From Leptospira interrogans serovar Manilae (GTDB lineage: Bacteria; Spirochaetota; Leptospiria; Leptospirales; Leptospiraceae): DNA of 64,000 bases. This document shows, one piece after another, positions 40,490 through 49,495 of the stretch; position 1 is the first letter of the stretch; every line of letters begins with the position of its first letter. The stretch lies in assembly GCA_945887855.1 (NCBI GenBank), contig CAMCZP010000005.1, positions 21,510 to 85,509 of the forward strand, written 5' to 3'. A program made the position numbers and the translations under genes. The notes beneath the pieces were generated by a model that saw nothing but the letters and a program-made list of their open reading frames with translations, made no database searches and had not been told where the DNA came from.

Positions 40490-41246
40490 TTGTATCTTTA
40501 TAGAGAATCTTACAATTAGAAATAGTACTACAAATAAATATCTACTAAAAAACTTTAGACTAGAATTAAAAGAATCAACCATCCATGCATTGGTTGGGGC
40601 ATCGGGGAGTGGAAAATCTACTTTAGCATTCACTATATTAAATCTGCTCCCCCAATATTTTAAAATTACATTTGATACCTTTCAGATTTTTTCTAATGAC
40701 TATTTATCTATCACTAACTGGAATTCAATTAGGGGTTCCTCAATTGTATACATTCCTCAAAATCCAGTGGACTCATTTCATCCTTATTTAAATTTAATTA
40801 CTCAAATATTTGATTTTTTCAATCAAAAAGAAATAATAATAACTAAAAAAGACATAATTTCAAATTTATATTCTTTTGGAATCCAAGATGTTGAAAAAAA
40901 GCTAGATCTATCCCCATTTTCTCTCTCCGGGGGAGAGAGACAAAGAGTTTTAATTGCTATTTCCTCCATGATCCAGCCGAAAATAATAATAGCAGATGAG
41001 CCAACTACTGCACTTGACTCTATCAATGAAAGGCTAGTATTGAAAGACTTATTAAAAATTAACAAAGAAAATCTAACTACAATTCTACTTATCACTCATG
41101 ATAGAAGATTGGTAAGAGAACTTGCGGATGAAGTCAGTGTTCTAAAAAATGGGATATTGATGGACAATTTTCTGCTTAACAGTGGATCATTTCCAGATGG
41201 AATATCAGAATACTCCAAAACTTTATTACTAGAGAAATCACTGTGA
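40482..41246 (+). CDS. ABC transporter ATP-binding protein, oligopeptide/nickel (DppD)-like
   Basis: About 254 residues. Walker A is GASGSGKS (39-46), the Q-loop is IPQNPVDSFHPYL, the signature is LSGGERQRVLIAI, Walker B is IIIADEPTTALD and the H-switch is LLITHDRR. The PQNPxxSxHPxL form is typical of DppD/OppD/NikD ATPases. The start is TTG with AAGGAA nine bases upstream, at the end of the preceding gene; the open frame continues upstream but there only shadows that gene. No permease or binding protein gene is adjacent. Confidence 0.8.
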   Translation: MNNCIFIENLTIRNSTTNKYLLKNFRLELKESTIHALVGASGSGKSTLAFTILNLLPQYFKITFDTFQIFSNDYLSITNWNSIRGSSIVYIPQNPVDSFHPYLNLITQIFDFFNQKEIIITKKDIISNLYSFGIQDVEKKLDLSPFSLSGGERQRVLIAISSMIQPKIIIADEPTTALDSINERLVLKDLLKINKENLTTILLITHDRRLVRELADEVSVLKNGILMDNFLLNSGSFPDGISEYSKTLLLEKSL

Positions 41247-42733
41247 AATCTTTATTTTTACCCTTACTATTTTTATATTTTTTTTGTTTTAATCAAATTT
41301 CCTCTTCCCCTATTGTTGAAAAAGTAGACAAATCTGAATTTCCCAAAATAAAAATTCATATCAGAGAAGAATTAAACAAACCTATCCAGAATCAAACAGT
41401 ATCCATAAAAGAAACCTTAAATTCTTCAACAAAAGATATTGTTGTTGTTGATGTGCTTAAAAAAGTATCACAAAGGCCTGTAAAAATATTTTTTGTAGTA
41501 CAAGCATCCTCTATTGAAAATAATTCCTATTCTAGAGAAATAGTTTCCTCAATTTTAAAAAAAATTGAAGATACAGACAAATTATCATTATATATTTATT
41601 CCAATGAAGAATTATTTTTTTCTGAAAATTTAGACCCAATTACAATTAATAACAAAATTTCATCCATACCAGAAGGTAAGATCAATAAATTATATTATAA
41701 TTTAAATTCTCTTTTTTTAAAAATTAGGGAAGAATCAATGCCTACATTTATGATTCTAATATCTCATCAAAATCCTTCTGATTTTTTAAATCCAAATTCA
41801 ATAATTTTTGAAACAGCATTAAATATGCATATTAGAATTCATTCTATAATGAGAGATGATACTACAGGGAATATATTGGCAAATAAAACAGGTGGTAGCT
41901 ATTATTCTCTATCTGATAAGATGATTCTTAATAATTTATTTAATAATTTAGCATATATTAAAAAGACGCCTACTATTTTAGAGTACAATTCAGGATTTGA
42001 AGAAGCAAGTAAAGAAATCGATTCTCAAAAAATTAATATTGAATTAAAAATTGATAATTTAGTTTTTGAATTAAACTATAACATTGGCATTTTTAATTAT
42101 ATTGGATATAAATTTCAGGATGTTGAGTTCGTCTTCTCAATTCTAATTTCAGTCTTAATGTTATGTTTTATTTTTCTATACTCAATAATTAAAAATAAAG
42201 AAAAAACAAAAGAAGCTATTTTTAAAAATAGAAGGGATAATAAGTACAAAGCAGATCTCTATTACCATGAAAATAATGCATTTCATGAAGGAAATAAAGT
42301 AGCAGTGCTAACCACATCATCTTTTTCCTCTGATGAAGAAGATGACTTCTTAATAAAAGAACCTCAACAATTTCGATCATCCATAGAACCTGAAATACAT
42401 TCACAAACACCTAGAGATCTTCCAAAAGGTAAACAATATTCAATAGCTTTTTTAATACAAAAAGAGGGTCCTAATCCTGGTAGACAATTTAATATCACCA
42501 AGGATGAGATTGAAGTTGGTAGTGCAATCTCCAATGATTTAATTTTAAAGGATAGTACAATATCCAACAAACATGCAAGAATAAAAAAGGTAAAAGGTAC
42601 GTTTTATATTTATGATATTGTATCTCAAAGAGGAACTTTTGTAAATGGAAAAAAAGTTTTAAAGCCCAAACCACTATCTGATTTTGATGAAATACGGTTA
42701 GGTAGAACTTTACTTCTATTTAGAGGTAAGTGA
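41243..42733 (+). CDS. VWA-like and FHA domain membrane protein
   Basis: A 496-residue protein. A signal-like hydrophobic N-terminus is followed by a von Willebrand A-like fold (KIFFVVQASSIENNSYSREI, DKLSLYIYSNEELFF), a membrane helix near 290 (FVFSILISVLMLCFIFLYSI) and a C-terminal FHA domain (~400-496) with EVGSAISNDLILKDSTISNK and HARI and RGTFVNGKKV. FHA binds phosphothreonine. The MIDAS aspartate is replaced (VQASS instead of DxSxS), so metal binding is doubtful. Topology puts the VWA part outside and the FHA part in the cytoplasm. It overlaps the ATPase gene (four bases) and precedes the SET gene by one base. Confidence 0.75.
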   Translation: MKSLFLPLLFLYFFCFNQISSSPIVEKVDKSEFPKIKIHIREELNKPIQNQTVSIKETLNSSTKDIVVVDVLKKVSQRPVKIFFVVQASSIENNSYSREIVSSILKKIEDTDKLSLYIYSNEELFFSENLDPITINNKISSIPEGKINKLYYNLNSLFLKIREESMPTFMILISHQNPSDFLNPNSIIFETALNMHIRIHSIMRDDTTGNILANKTGGSYYSLSDKMILNNLFNNLAYIKKTPTILEYNSGFEEASKEIDSQKINIELKIDNLVFELNYNIGIFNYIGYKFQDVEFVFSILISVLMLCFIFLYSIIKNKEKTKEAIFKNRRDNKYKADLYYHENNAFHEGNKVAVLTTSSFSSDEEDDFLIKEPQQFRSSIEPEIHSQTPRDLPKGKQYSIAFLIQKEGPNPGRQFNITKDEIEVGSAISNDLILKDSTISNKHARIKKVKGTFYIYDIVSQRGTFVNGKKVLKPKPLSDFDEIRLGRTLLLFRGK

Positions 42734-42734
42734 G

Positions 42735-43268
42735 ATGATTTATAATGAGAAATTATTAAATACAATAAAATCAGAAAGTTACGTTAGTCCAAAAATTGAA
42801 AAAAGAGTAACTGGAAAGAAAGGTGCTGGTCTTTTTGCAAAAGAAAAAATCTATAAAAATGAAATAGTAAGTATTTCAGGAGGAATAATCATTCCTTCTG
42901 AAGTTTGGGAAGATTTCAGAGAAGAATATGGTGATTACGCATATTTTATACATAATAATTTTTTAATTGCTCCACTTAATCCACAAGATCCAAGTGATGA
43001 TTGGAGAATGAATCATTGTTGTCACCCTAATTGTGGTGTTAAAGGTCAAATAATTTTTGTAGCAATGCAAGATATAGAGATAAATGATGAGTTAACATTT
43101 GATTATGCAATGACTGAAACTGATCCAAGATATGATATAGATTTAAAATGTGATAAAAGTAATTGTAGAAATAAATTTACAGGAAATGACTGGAGATTAC
43201 CAGAATTACAGAAGAAATATAAATCATATTTTTCATTGTATATTCAGGAGAAAATAGATAATCCCTAA
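42735..43268 (+). CDS. SET-domain protein (putative protein lysine methyltransferase)
   Basis: A 177-residue SET domain. GAGLFAKEKIYKNEIV is the N-terminal SET strand; RMNHCCHPNCGVKG (92-104) and DELTFDYAMTE (118-128) form the SAM-binding pseudoknot; LKCDKSNCRNKFTGNDW is a short post-SET cysteine element. SET enzymes methylate lysines of proteins. In bacteria they are sporadic and mostly of unknown target. It starts one base after the FHA gene. Confidence 0.85.
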   Translation: MIYNEKLLNTIKSESYVSPKIEKRVTGKKGAGLFAKEKIYKNEIVSISGGIIIPSEVWEDFREEYGDYAYFIHNNFLIAPLNPQDPSDDWRMNHCCHPNCGVKGQIIFVAMQDIEINDELTFDYAMTETDPRYDIDLKCDKSNCRNKFTGNDWRLPELQKKYKSYFSLYIQEKIDNP

Positions 43269-43299
43269 AATAGCTCACAAATTAAGGGAAGAAAAAATA

Positions 43300-43856
43300 A
43301 TTACCTTACCAAATTTAATATCTACAATTAGAGTTTTTACATTACCTTTTTTTTCTTATTTTGGTAAAGAATTTTCTTTTTATAACAATCAAACATATCT
43401 TATATATATATCAATAATTTATATTTTATGCATTAGTAGTGATTATTTTGATGGTTACATTGCAAGAAAGTACAAGTTAGAATCTATTTATGGAAAATAT
43501 CTTGATCCTGTTTGCGATAAATTTTTTACAATAGTGAGTTTATTATTAATTTCTCTATATTTTGAATTTCCAATAATAATTATTTATATTATTATTATTC
43601 GTGAGATACTAGGTGTTTTAATTGGAACTATTTTATTTTTTAGAAGTGGGTTTCAAGGTGAGCCAAATATTTATGGGAGATTAGGTGTGATACTAGTTAG
43701 TATAAATATAGCTTATTATATAGGTTTAAAGGCTTTTTTTAGCAATGTAGTAATCACTAATAATATTTTAATAAACATTCCATCATGGTTATTATTAGTA
43801 ATATATTTAATTGGAATGGTTGAATACTTAAAAAAATATTATAAAGATTTGGTATT

Positions 43857-43875
<19 letters not shown>
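43300..43875 (+). CDS. pgsA: PgsA-like CDP-alcohol phosphatidyltransferase, non-canonical start
   Basis: About 191 residues. The reading frame holds the complete CDP-alcohol phosphatidyltransferase motif DG-x2-AR-x8-G-x3-D-x3-D (D51 to D73 in DYFDGYIARKYKLESIYGKY and LDPVCDK). LPNLISTIRVFTLPFF is the usual PgsA N-terminus. The frame is open from 43258, after a TAG, to the TGA at 43875 but has no ATG, GTG or TTG before GTG 43534, which lies inside the protein and would delete the active site. The likeliest start is ATT at 43300, with GGGAAG (43286-43291) eight bases upstream; ATA at 43258, with AGGAG (43246-43250), is an alternative. Role: phosphatidylglycerophosphate synthesis at the inner membrane. 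The last 19 bases overlap tRNA-Leu on the other strand. Confidence 0.75.
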
Positions 43876-43938
<63 letters not shown>

Positions 43939-43946
43939 CTAATTCC

Positions 43947-43974
43947 ATAATTTTTAAAGTTTTACTCTTGTAAA
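43947..43974 (-). promoter_or_regulatory. Candidate promoter for tRNA-Leu
   Basis: On the minus strand TTTACA (43974-43969) and AATTAT (43952-43947) are 16 bases apart, with eight bases from the -10 to the mature tRNA 5' end. This matches five and four of six consensus positions. AT-rich DNA gives such matches by chance. Confidence 0.3.
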
Positions 43975-43984
43975 GCTAAAACCT

Positions 43985-45121
43985 TCAAAAATTCCATTTT
44001 AAGCCAATATCGAATTGAGAGTTTAAAGGTGTGTAAGGCGATACTGATTGGAGTTTGTAATCTGAATAGAATTGGAATCCTGGTTTTATCGATACTTCAT
44101 CATTTGATTTGCTATAGATAGCATCAAAGACATTGACCAAATACACAAGGCTGGCTACTGATAGAACTTGTGTTGCCTGTAAGCCCTTTGATTCCGCTTG
44201 AGACAAATATTGATTGGATTGATTCAAATTGTAAAAAATCAATCCATTTGAAAAATTTTGAGTTTGAAGACCTAAAATTATTCCCAAGTTAGAGGAGTTT
44301 TCATATTGTTTTTTATTCTCTGAATAAGCTGAGACTAAGTTTTCCAAATAATATAGGCTTCCTAGAAATGTAATTGCATAGAGTCCTGACTTCACTTTTT
44401 GATTTTTATGGAATTGTCCAAAACCTGGTAGAATTGCTGATCGTATTCCATAGTTTAAAGCTTTTTTTTCTGGAATGAACGTAGAAACTTTACCTGTATC
44501 AATTGATCTTTCATTCGATTGAACAAGGTTAGAATTTTTTTCAATTATTGATAGATATTCTAAGGAAGAGCCTTTCTTATTTCTAGGATTAATAATGAAT
44601 AAATCAAAAATTCCCGAGCTTACATTTTCTAAATTTATAGTAATTTCAATTTCTTTTTCACTTTTAAAAATTTGTTCAGAAATTTTAATATTTTCTTTTT
44701 CTGATTTTAATATTACTTTTGTATCACTTGTAAAATAATTTCCTTTGATTATGATCTTATGAATATTTGTATCATTTTGGATAGAGAATTTATTATTATC
44801 TATTTGAGGATTATAAACTTTATTAATAACTATATTTTGCCATTCAGTATATCCAGATATTTTTCCAAATTTGTTGTATACTCCAACTCTTTCCTCATAC
44901 TTTCCCTCTGGTAACTTAATATAATATTTATTTTCAATAATTTTTTCATCAACTATTAATTTTTTATTGCTGTTCCTAATTTGTACGTGATACCCTTTAG
45001 CAGATTTTACAGATTCCCACTCTAATGTACTTTCTATATTATTATCTTCTATGTCAGTTGAAAAAATTGATATATTAAAAAATAATAATAAAAGAAGAAT
45101 TTCAAGGATTTTATTCAACAT
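43985..45121 (-). CDS. Secreted/membrane protein with Fn3-like and IPT-like modules
   Basis: A 378-residue protein with a signal peptide (ILEILLLLLFFNISIFS). Residues ~30-95 are an Fn3-like sandwich with LEWESVKSAKGYHVQIRNSN; ~110-190 look like an IPT/TIG-type fold (IHKIIIKGNYFTSDTKVIL). The C-terminal part has GIRSAILPGFGQFHKNQKVK followed by a hydrophobic helix and resembles DUF5683 membrane proteins. The Fn3-like repeat is the same type as in the preceding FecR gene, which it overlaps by 11 bases. Function unknown; it probably works with that protein at the envelope. Confidence 0.6.
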   Translation of the reverse strand: MLNKILEILLLLLFFNISIFSTDIEDNNIESTLEWESVKSAKGYHVQIRNSNKKLIVDEKIIENKYYIKLPEGKYEERVGVYNKFGKISGYTEWQNIVINKVYNPQIDNNKFSIQNDTNIHKIIIKGNYFTSDTKVILKSEKENIKISEQIFKSEKEIEITINLENVSSGIFDLFIINPRNKKGSSLEYLSIIEKNSNLVQSNERSIDTGKVSTFIPEKKALNYGIRSAILPGFGQFHKNQKVKSGLYAITFLGSLYYLENLVSAYSENKKQYENSSNLGIILGLQTQNFSNGLIFYNLNQSNQYLSQAESKGLQATQVLSVASLVYLVNVFDAIYSKSNDEVSIKPGFQFYSDYKLQSVSPYTPLNSQFDIGLKWNF

Positions 45122-47249
45122 AAAACTTCTTTTGTTCCTTTACCATTGGAATAATTGGCTTATCTGATAGATAAATTTTAAAATTCCCTACTTTTTTTTG
45201 GGAGAATAGTTCATTGTCATTTTTTCTGTAAACTGCTTGGATACTCCATTTGAAATTACCTTCTTCTAATTTAGTTAAATCTTTAAATATAAATTGATTA
45301 TTATTTAGTTTAGATGTTTTAGTGATCAAATTTCCTGAATTATCTGTAATTTCTAATAAATAGGAATCAGCATTTTGTATTTTATCCCATTTAAAAATTA
45401 ACTCATCAGCATAAGACATATCTATTCTTTCATTTTCTTTTGGAGATATTAAATTTGGATCTTTATTATTTTCAATTGTTACTGAATATATAGGACTATT
45501 TAGTAATTCACTTCCATCATCTGAGAGAAGTGCTACCCTCCAAAAATAATCTCCTTCTGAAGTAAATTTATAATTATATGAATTGGTATTTATTTTTGTA
45601 GTTAATATTTTTTTCTGAAATGTTTGATCTGGAGAAATTTCAAAAATAAAATTTGATGAAAAATCATTTTTCTTCCATGAAAATGTAATACTATCTTTTT
45701 CTAAATTAAATGAATTTTTATCCTGTGGAAACATTAACTCTAACTTATCTAATTCTTTTATTTCAAATGAATTAATATCTGAAAATTCAGATGCTTTATT
45801 ATCCTTATTTGTTGCCATTACTCTCCAAAAATAGTTACCCGGGTTTAATTTAATAATTGGTTTAACTTGATTTACACCCGTTTTGAGTTCATATAGTATT
45901 GATTCAAATTTTTTAGATTGAGAAATTTGGTATAGATACTCTTTAATTTCTGGATTGTCTTTCCACTGAAAAACATAAACTCCCTTTTCAATTGCAAATC
46001 CATTAATTTTTGTATTATTAAATGGGGAATTTAATTTTGGTGGGTCTGGAAGTAGCGTAGACTCCAAGGTAAAACTTAAATTAGATGAAGTTTCGATTGA
46101 AAGATCTTGTGACACAGGATATGCTAAAATTCTAGCATAGAACTTTCCTTCAGGTAATTTATCAATAGTTGCAAAGTTCGAATTAGAGGAAATCTTTTTT
46201 AAAATTTCATTAAATGATGGATCTTTAGATATTTCAATAGAATAGTTTTTAAATAATTCATTTTTCTTCCAGCTAAATTCAATTAAAGGAGGAAGAGATG
46301 AGTACTTAAAAATTTTACCTTCTACGGGAAGAACTATTTCTGGAGGAGTAACACTGTATACATGTATCTTTCGAAGTACACTTAATTCCCTTTGTTTTTT
46401 AGTTTTAATAGAAGCTGACAATCTCCAGTAGTATGATCCTGGATCAAGTGATACTTGAATTGAATTCCCTCTTACCGGAAGATTGAATACGAGAGATGAA
46501 AATTTTGAATCTTTAGATATCTCCAAATGAACATCTTCTACAGCTTGTGTAGTAGTCCAATCAAAATCTACTAGGGTTTTTTGGGTTTTCGAATATATTT
46601 TATTAAGATCAATTGGATTATTTGGGAATAAATTTATTTCAGAAATTTCGATACCTGCTTCTGTTAAATTAGCAACCTCATTTTCTTTGAGTGTTGTTTC
46701 TTTCCCATTGCTTATAATTTTTGTGGTTCCTTCTGTTACTTGAAGTTTTAAATCATCCTTTCCATTTTTAGCCAAATTTATTGAGGACTTTCCAAGCTCT
46801 AAAACTTTGTCTCCAGAAGCAATCTTTAATTCTTTATGGGGTAACACTTCCCCCCCTATTTCACTACTTCCGTCGCCAGTACTAACTAAGGAAAGAGATC
46901 CATATGCAAAATTAATAATTGCAGAATCAGAAAAATCTAAATAAATCATACTGTTTTCATTGATATTAATTTTAGATTTATCATTTAAAGTTAAAAGTGC
47001 ATCTGAAAAATCACCTGTTCTAATTGTATCTCTGTTTCGTACTTCAATTCCTGAATTGACTTCATCCCATATAACTTCAGAATCAAATTTTCTTTGGATT
47101 AGTTTATTTTTAAAAGTTAAAATTCCTATAACAGGATTTTGGCCTTCTTTAGAAGTCCTGGTCATATTTTTATATAATCTAAATGAAAAAATGGTTATAA
47201 TAGTAAACAAAATTATTATATATAAATAAGATTTTTCAATGGTATTCAT
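45111..47249 (-). CDS. FecR-domain protein with five Fn3-like repeats
   Basis: A 712-residue bitopic protein. An N-terminal membrane helix (YIIILFTIITIFSF) is followed by a FecR domain (~60-190; VRNRDTIRTGDFSDALLTL, NENSMIYLDF, VTEGTTKIISNGKETTLKEN). Five repeats follow, each with an F-x-W start and an EIS-type strand: VDFDWTTTQAVEDVHLEISK, IEFSWKKNELFKNYSIEISK, YVFQWKDNPEIKEYLYQISQ, ITFSWKKNDFSSNFIFEISP and LIFKWDKIQNADSYLLEITD. No sigma factor gene is adjacent, so it is not a classical FecIR pair. It lies five bases after the cyclase gene. Confidence 0.8.
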   Translation of the reverse strand: MNTIEKSYLYIIILFTIITIFSFRLYKNMTRTSKEGQNPVIGILTFKNKLIQRKFDSEVIWDEVNSGIEVRNRDTIRTGDFSDALLTLNDKSKININENSMIYLDFSDSAIINFAYGSLSLVSTGDGSSEIGGEVLPHKELKIASGDKVLELGKSSINLAKNGKDDLKLQVTEGTTKIISNGKETTLKENEVANLTEAGIEISEINLFPNNPIDLNKIYSKTQKTLVDFDWTTTQAVEDVHLEISKDSKFSSLVFNLPVRGNSIQVSLDPGSYYWRLSASIKTKKQRELSVLRKIHVYSVTPPEIVLPVEGKIFKYSSLPPLIEFSWKKNELFKNYSIEISKDPSFNEILKKISSNSNFATIDKLPEGKFYARILAYPVSQDLSIETSSNLSFTLESTLLPDPPKLNSPFNNTKINGFAIEKGVYVFQWKDNPEIKEYLYQISQSKKFESILYELKTGVNQVKPIIKLNPGNYFWRVMATNKDNKASEFSDINSFEIKELDKLELMFPQDKNSFNLEKDSITFSWKKNDFSSNFIFEISPDQTFQKKILTTKINTNSYNYKFTSEGDYFWRVALLSDDGSELLNSPIYSVTIENNKDPNLISPKENERIDMSYADELIFKWDKIQNADSYLLEITDNSGNLITKTSKLNNNQFIFKDLTKLEEGNFKWSIQAVYRKNDNELFSQKKVGNFKIYLSDKPIIPMVKEQKKFYVE

Positions 47250-47254
47250 ATTAA

Positions 47255-49426
47255 TTATTTATGTGTTCTAGTATAAACTCCATCCCAATTTTCAGAGGGA
47301 GGATTTATGATATATGTTTCACATCTCTCTATTATCATATTTGCTGATTTATCTTTTTTTCCTCTTGCCTTTATAGATTCATTTAATAATTTTATAGCAT
47401 TTGAGAAATCTCTGTTTAAATAATTCTTAAATGCATCCTGGTAAATTTCTGTAGATTCTTTTAGATTACCTGGAATATCAGATAAAGTGCTAATCAATTC
47501 ATATAATTTCACAGGTTCATTTTTTCCCTTTACCCTAACTAAGTCTAATTCCCGAATGAAAAATTCATTTTGAATATTATCTTTTATCATTTCTGATATC
47601 AATATATTTACACCATAATCTTTACCTGCAGCTTCAAGCCTGGCAGCTAGGTTTACAGTGTCCCCCATCATGGTAAAGGATCCCATATTATCAGTTCCCA
47701 TAAATCCAACCTTTGCAGGCCCAGTATTTAGACCTATTCGCACATCCATCTCTTGAGCTTCTTTAGAATATAAATTATTTTTTATCCAATACTCTCTAAG
47801 ATCAGTCAATTTATTAATCATTTGTAGTGAGGCATGACAGGCTTTGATGCTATGATTGGGAACATCCACAGGTGCACCAAATATTCCTACAATCGCATCA
47901 CCAATATATTTATCCAATACCCCGTTGTGCTTTTGTAAAATAAGTGTCATTGCTGAGAGGTATTCATTTAATAACGAAGCCAAATCAACTGATTTCAATT
48001 GTTCACTTATGTTTGAAAAACCGGCAACATCAGAAAAAAATGCTGTGATAGTCTTTTCACTTCCCCTTTTCAAAGCAACAAGATCATTCATGGCTTCCTG
48101 TACCACTACTGGATCAATCATACTTCCTAAGATACTTTTTACCTTTTCTCTTTCTTCTAGTCCTTTCGCCATAGTGATAAAATAATCTGTAAGGATTCCA
48201 ACTTCATCATTAGTTGTTCTCTGTATATTTAATTTAAACATACCTTTAGAAATCTTAACTGTCTCATCTAACAAACTTAATATTGGGGAAGACAGTGATT
48301 TAGCAAAAATAACTATTACTACTAATGAAGTACATAGAGAAATAATCATAATATAAATATTTCTCTCTTGTATTTCATATACTGCTTCAAAAGCTTTATC
48401 TTCTGGAATAGTTGATATTATACCTATGTTTGAAAATCGGTATTTTAATTTTTGAAAAGATCCTAAATATCTGCGACCATCCTCACCCTCAAAAGATTGC
48501 TGTCCATTTGTAGTCTGACTACTGAGCATACCCCTAACAATTGGACTTTCAATTAAATTTTTTCCACCTAGTAATAATTTAGGATCGTGATGTGCTATTA
48601 CTGTCCCATCCCCACTTACCATAAAAGTTTCTGTAATACCTGATTTTTTAAATGCATCTAAGATAATTTCTAACTTTATCATAATAACTAAAATTACATC
48701 ATTAGTTATATCATCATCATCTTCTAATGGTGGAATTGAAATACAAATAATTGGTTCTTGAAATCCCTGGCTTGCATTTATAAGTGTGGATAATCCAGAA
48801 AAAGATTTTTTAAATTCAATTTGATTTCTTTCTATAACATCATTTATATCCTTTTTTTCAAGTGATACTTTACTAAGATAAACAGTATTGTACAATGATT
48901 CTACTTGAACTATTTTATCATCTTTTAGTTTATAAACTCCCAAATAAATAAAATTGGAATCATTTTTGAAAAATTGCTCTAGAAAAAATTCTCTCTGTTG
49001 TTGGAATTTAAAGTCCTGTTTTAGTGTCAGAGCCAATTGTTTTCCTTTATCAACAACTGCATTTAAATCAGCTCTAACTTTTAATTCTACTACCCTTACT
49101 AACTCTAAATTAGTCTCTAGTATTCTAACTTTATTATCAGTTTTAAAAAAATATGTTGCTAATGAAATTATTGCAGAAGTTGTAACTGCTAAAACAGATG
49201 AGATTACAACCATAAGTTTAAACTGGATTGAAAATTTTGCTTTATCTTTTGATGGTTTTTTAGAATCAAAATTTACCTTAGGATCTTCTGAGCTTAAACC
49301 TGTAGATAATTTATTTGAATTTAAAGAATTATTCATATCTGATATAGGGATAGCGTACATTGTATCACTATTCTCTTCTTTAGAGATCAGGTTTTCTTTC
49401 TTTCTAAAATTGTTCCAAATTCCCAT
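47255..49426 (-). CDS. Sensor adenylate/guanylate cyclase (Cache-like, HAMP, class III cyclase)
   Basis: A 723-residue transmembrane sensor. Residues ~70-100 form a first helix (FKLMVVISSVLAVTTSAIIS), ~100-350 a periplasmic Cache-like domain (MVSGDGTVIAHHDPKLLLGG), then a second helix (YIMIISLCTSLVVIVIFA), a HAMP linker and a class III cyclase domain with FFSDVAGFSNISEQL, DKYIGDAIVGIFGAP, RIGLNTGPAKVGFMG and MGDTVNLAARLEAAG. Both metal-binding aspartates are present. The product is probably cAMP. The C-terminal ~70 residues are a helical tail. It leads an operon with the FecR and IPT-like proteins. Confidence 0.88.
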   Translation of the reverse strand: MGIWNNFRKKENLISKEENSDTMYAIPISDMNNSLNSNKLSTGLSSEDPKVNFDSKKPSKDKAKFSIQFKLMVVISSVLAVTTSAIISLATYFFKTDNKVRILETNLELVRVVELKVRADLNAVVDKGKQLALTLKQDFKFQQQREFFLEQFFKNDSNFIYLGVYKLKDDKIVQVESLYNTVYLSKVSLEKKDINDVIERNQIEFKKSFSGLSTLINASQGFQEPIICISIPPLEDDDDITNDVILVIMIKLEIILDAFKKSGITETFMVSGDGTVIAHHDPKLLLGGKNLIESPIVRGMLSSQTTNGQQSFEGEDGRRYLGSFQKLKYRFSNIGIISTIPEDKAFEAVYEIQERNIYIMIISLCTSLVVIVIFAKSLSSPILSLLDETVKISKGMFKLNIQRTTNDEVGILTDYFITMAKGLEEREKVKSILGSMIDPVVVQEAMNDLVALKRGSEKTITAFFSDVAGFSNISEQLKSVDLASLLNEYLSAMTLILQKHNGVLDKYIGDAIVGIFGAPVDVPNHSIKACHASLQMINKLTDLREYWIKNNLYSKEAQEMDVRIGLNTGPAKVGFMGTDNMGSFTMMGDTVNLAARLEAAGKDYGVNILISEMIKDNIQNEFFIRELDLVRVKGKNEPVKLYELISTLSDIPGNLKESTEIYQDAFKNYLNRDFSNAIKLLNESIKARGKKDKSANMIIERCETYIINPPSENWDGVYTRTHK

Positions 49427-49495
49427 ACTTAAGTCCTATTTTTATCAAGAGAATATTATTTATTTAGCCTATAAATAATAAATCTTATGAATACT

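Noticed and set aside
47856..49478. Long plus-strand frames over the cyclase gene
   Set aside because: They are antisense to a well-conserved multi-domain protein; composition follows the complementary codons.
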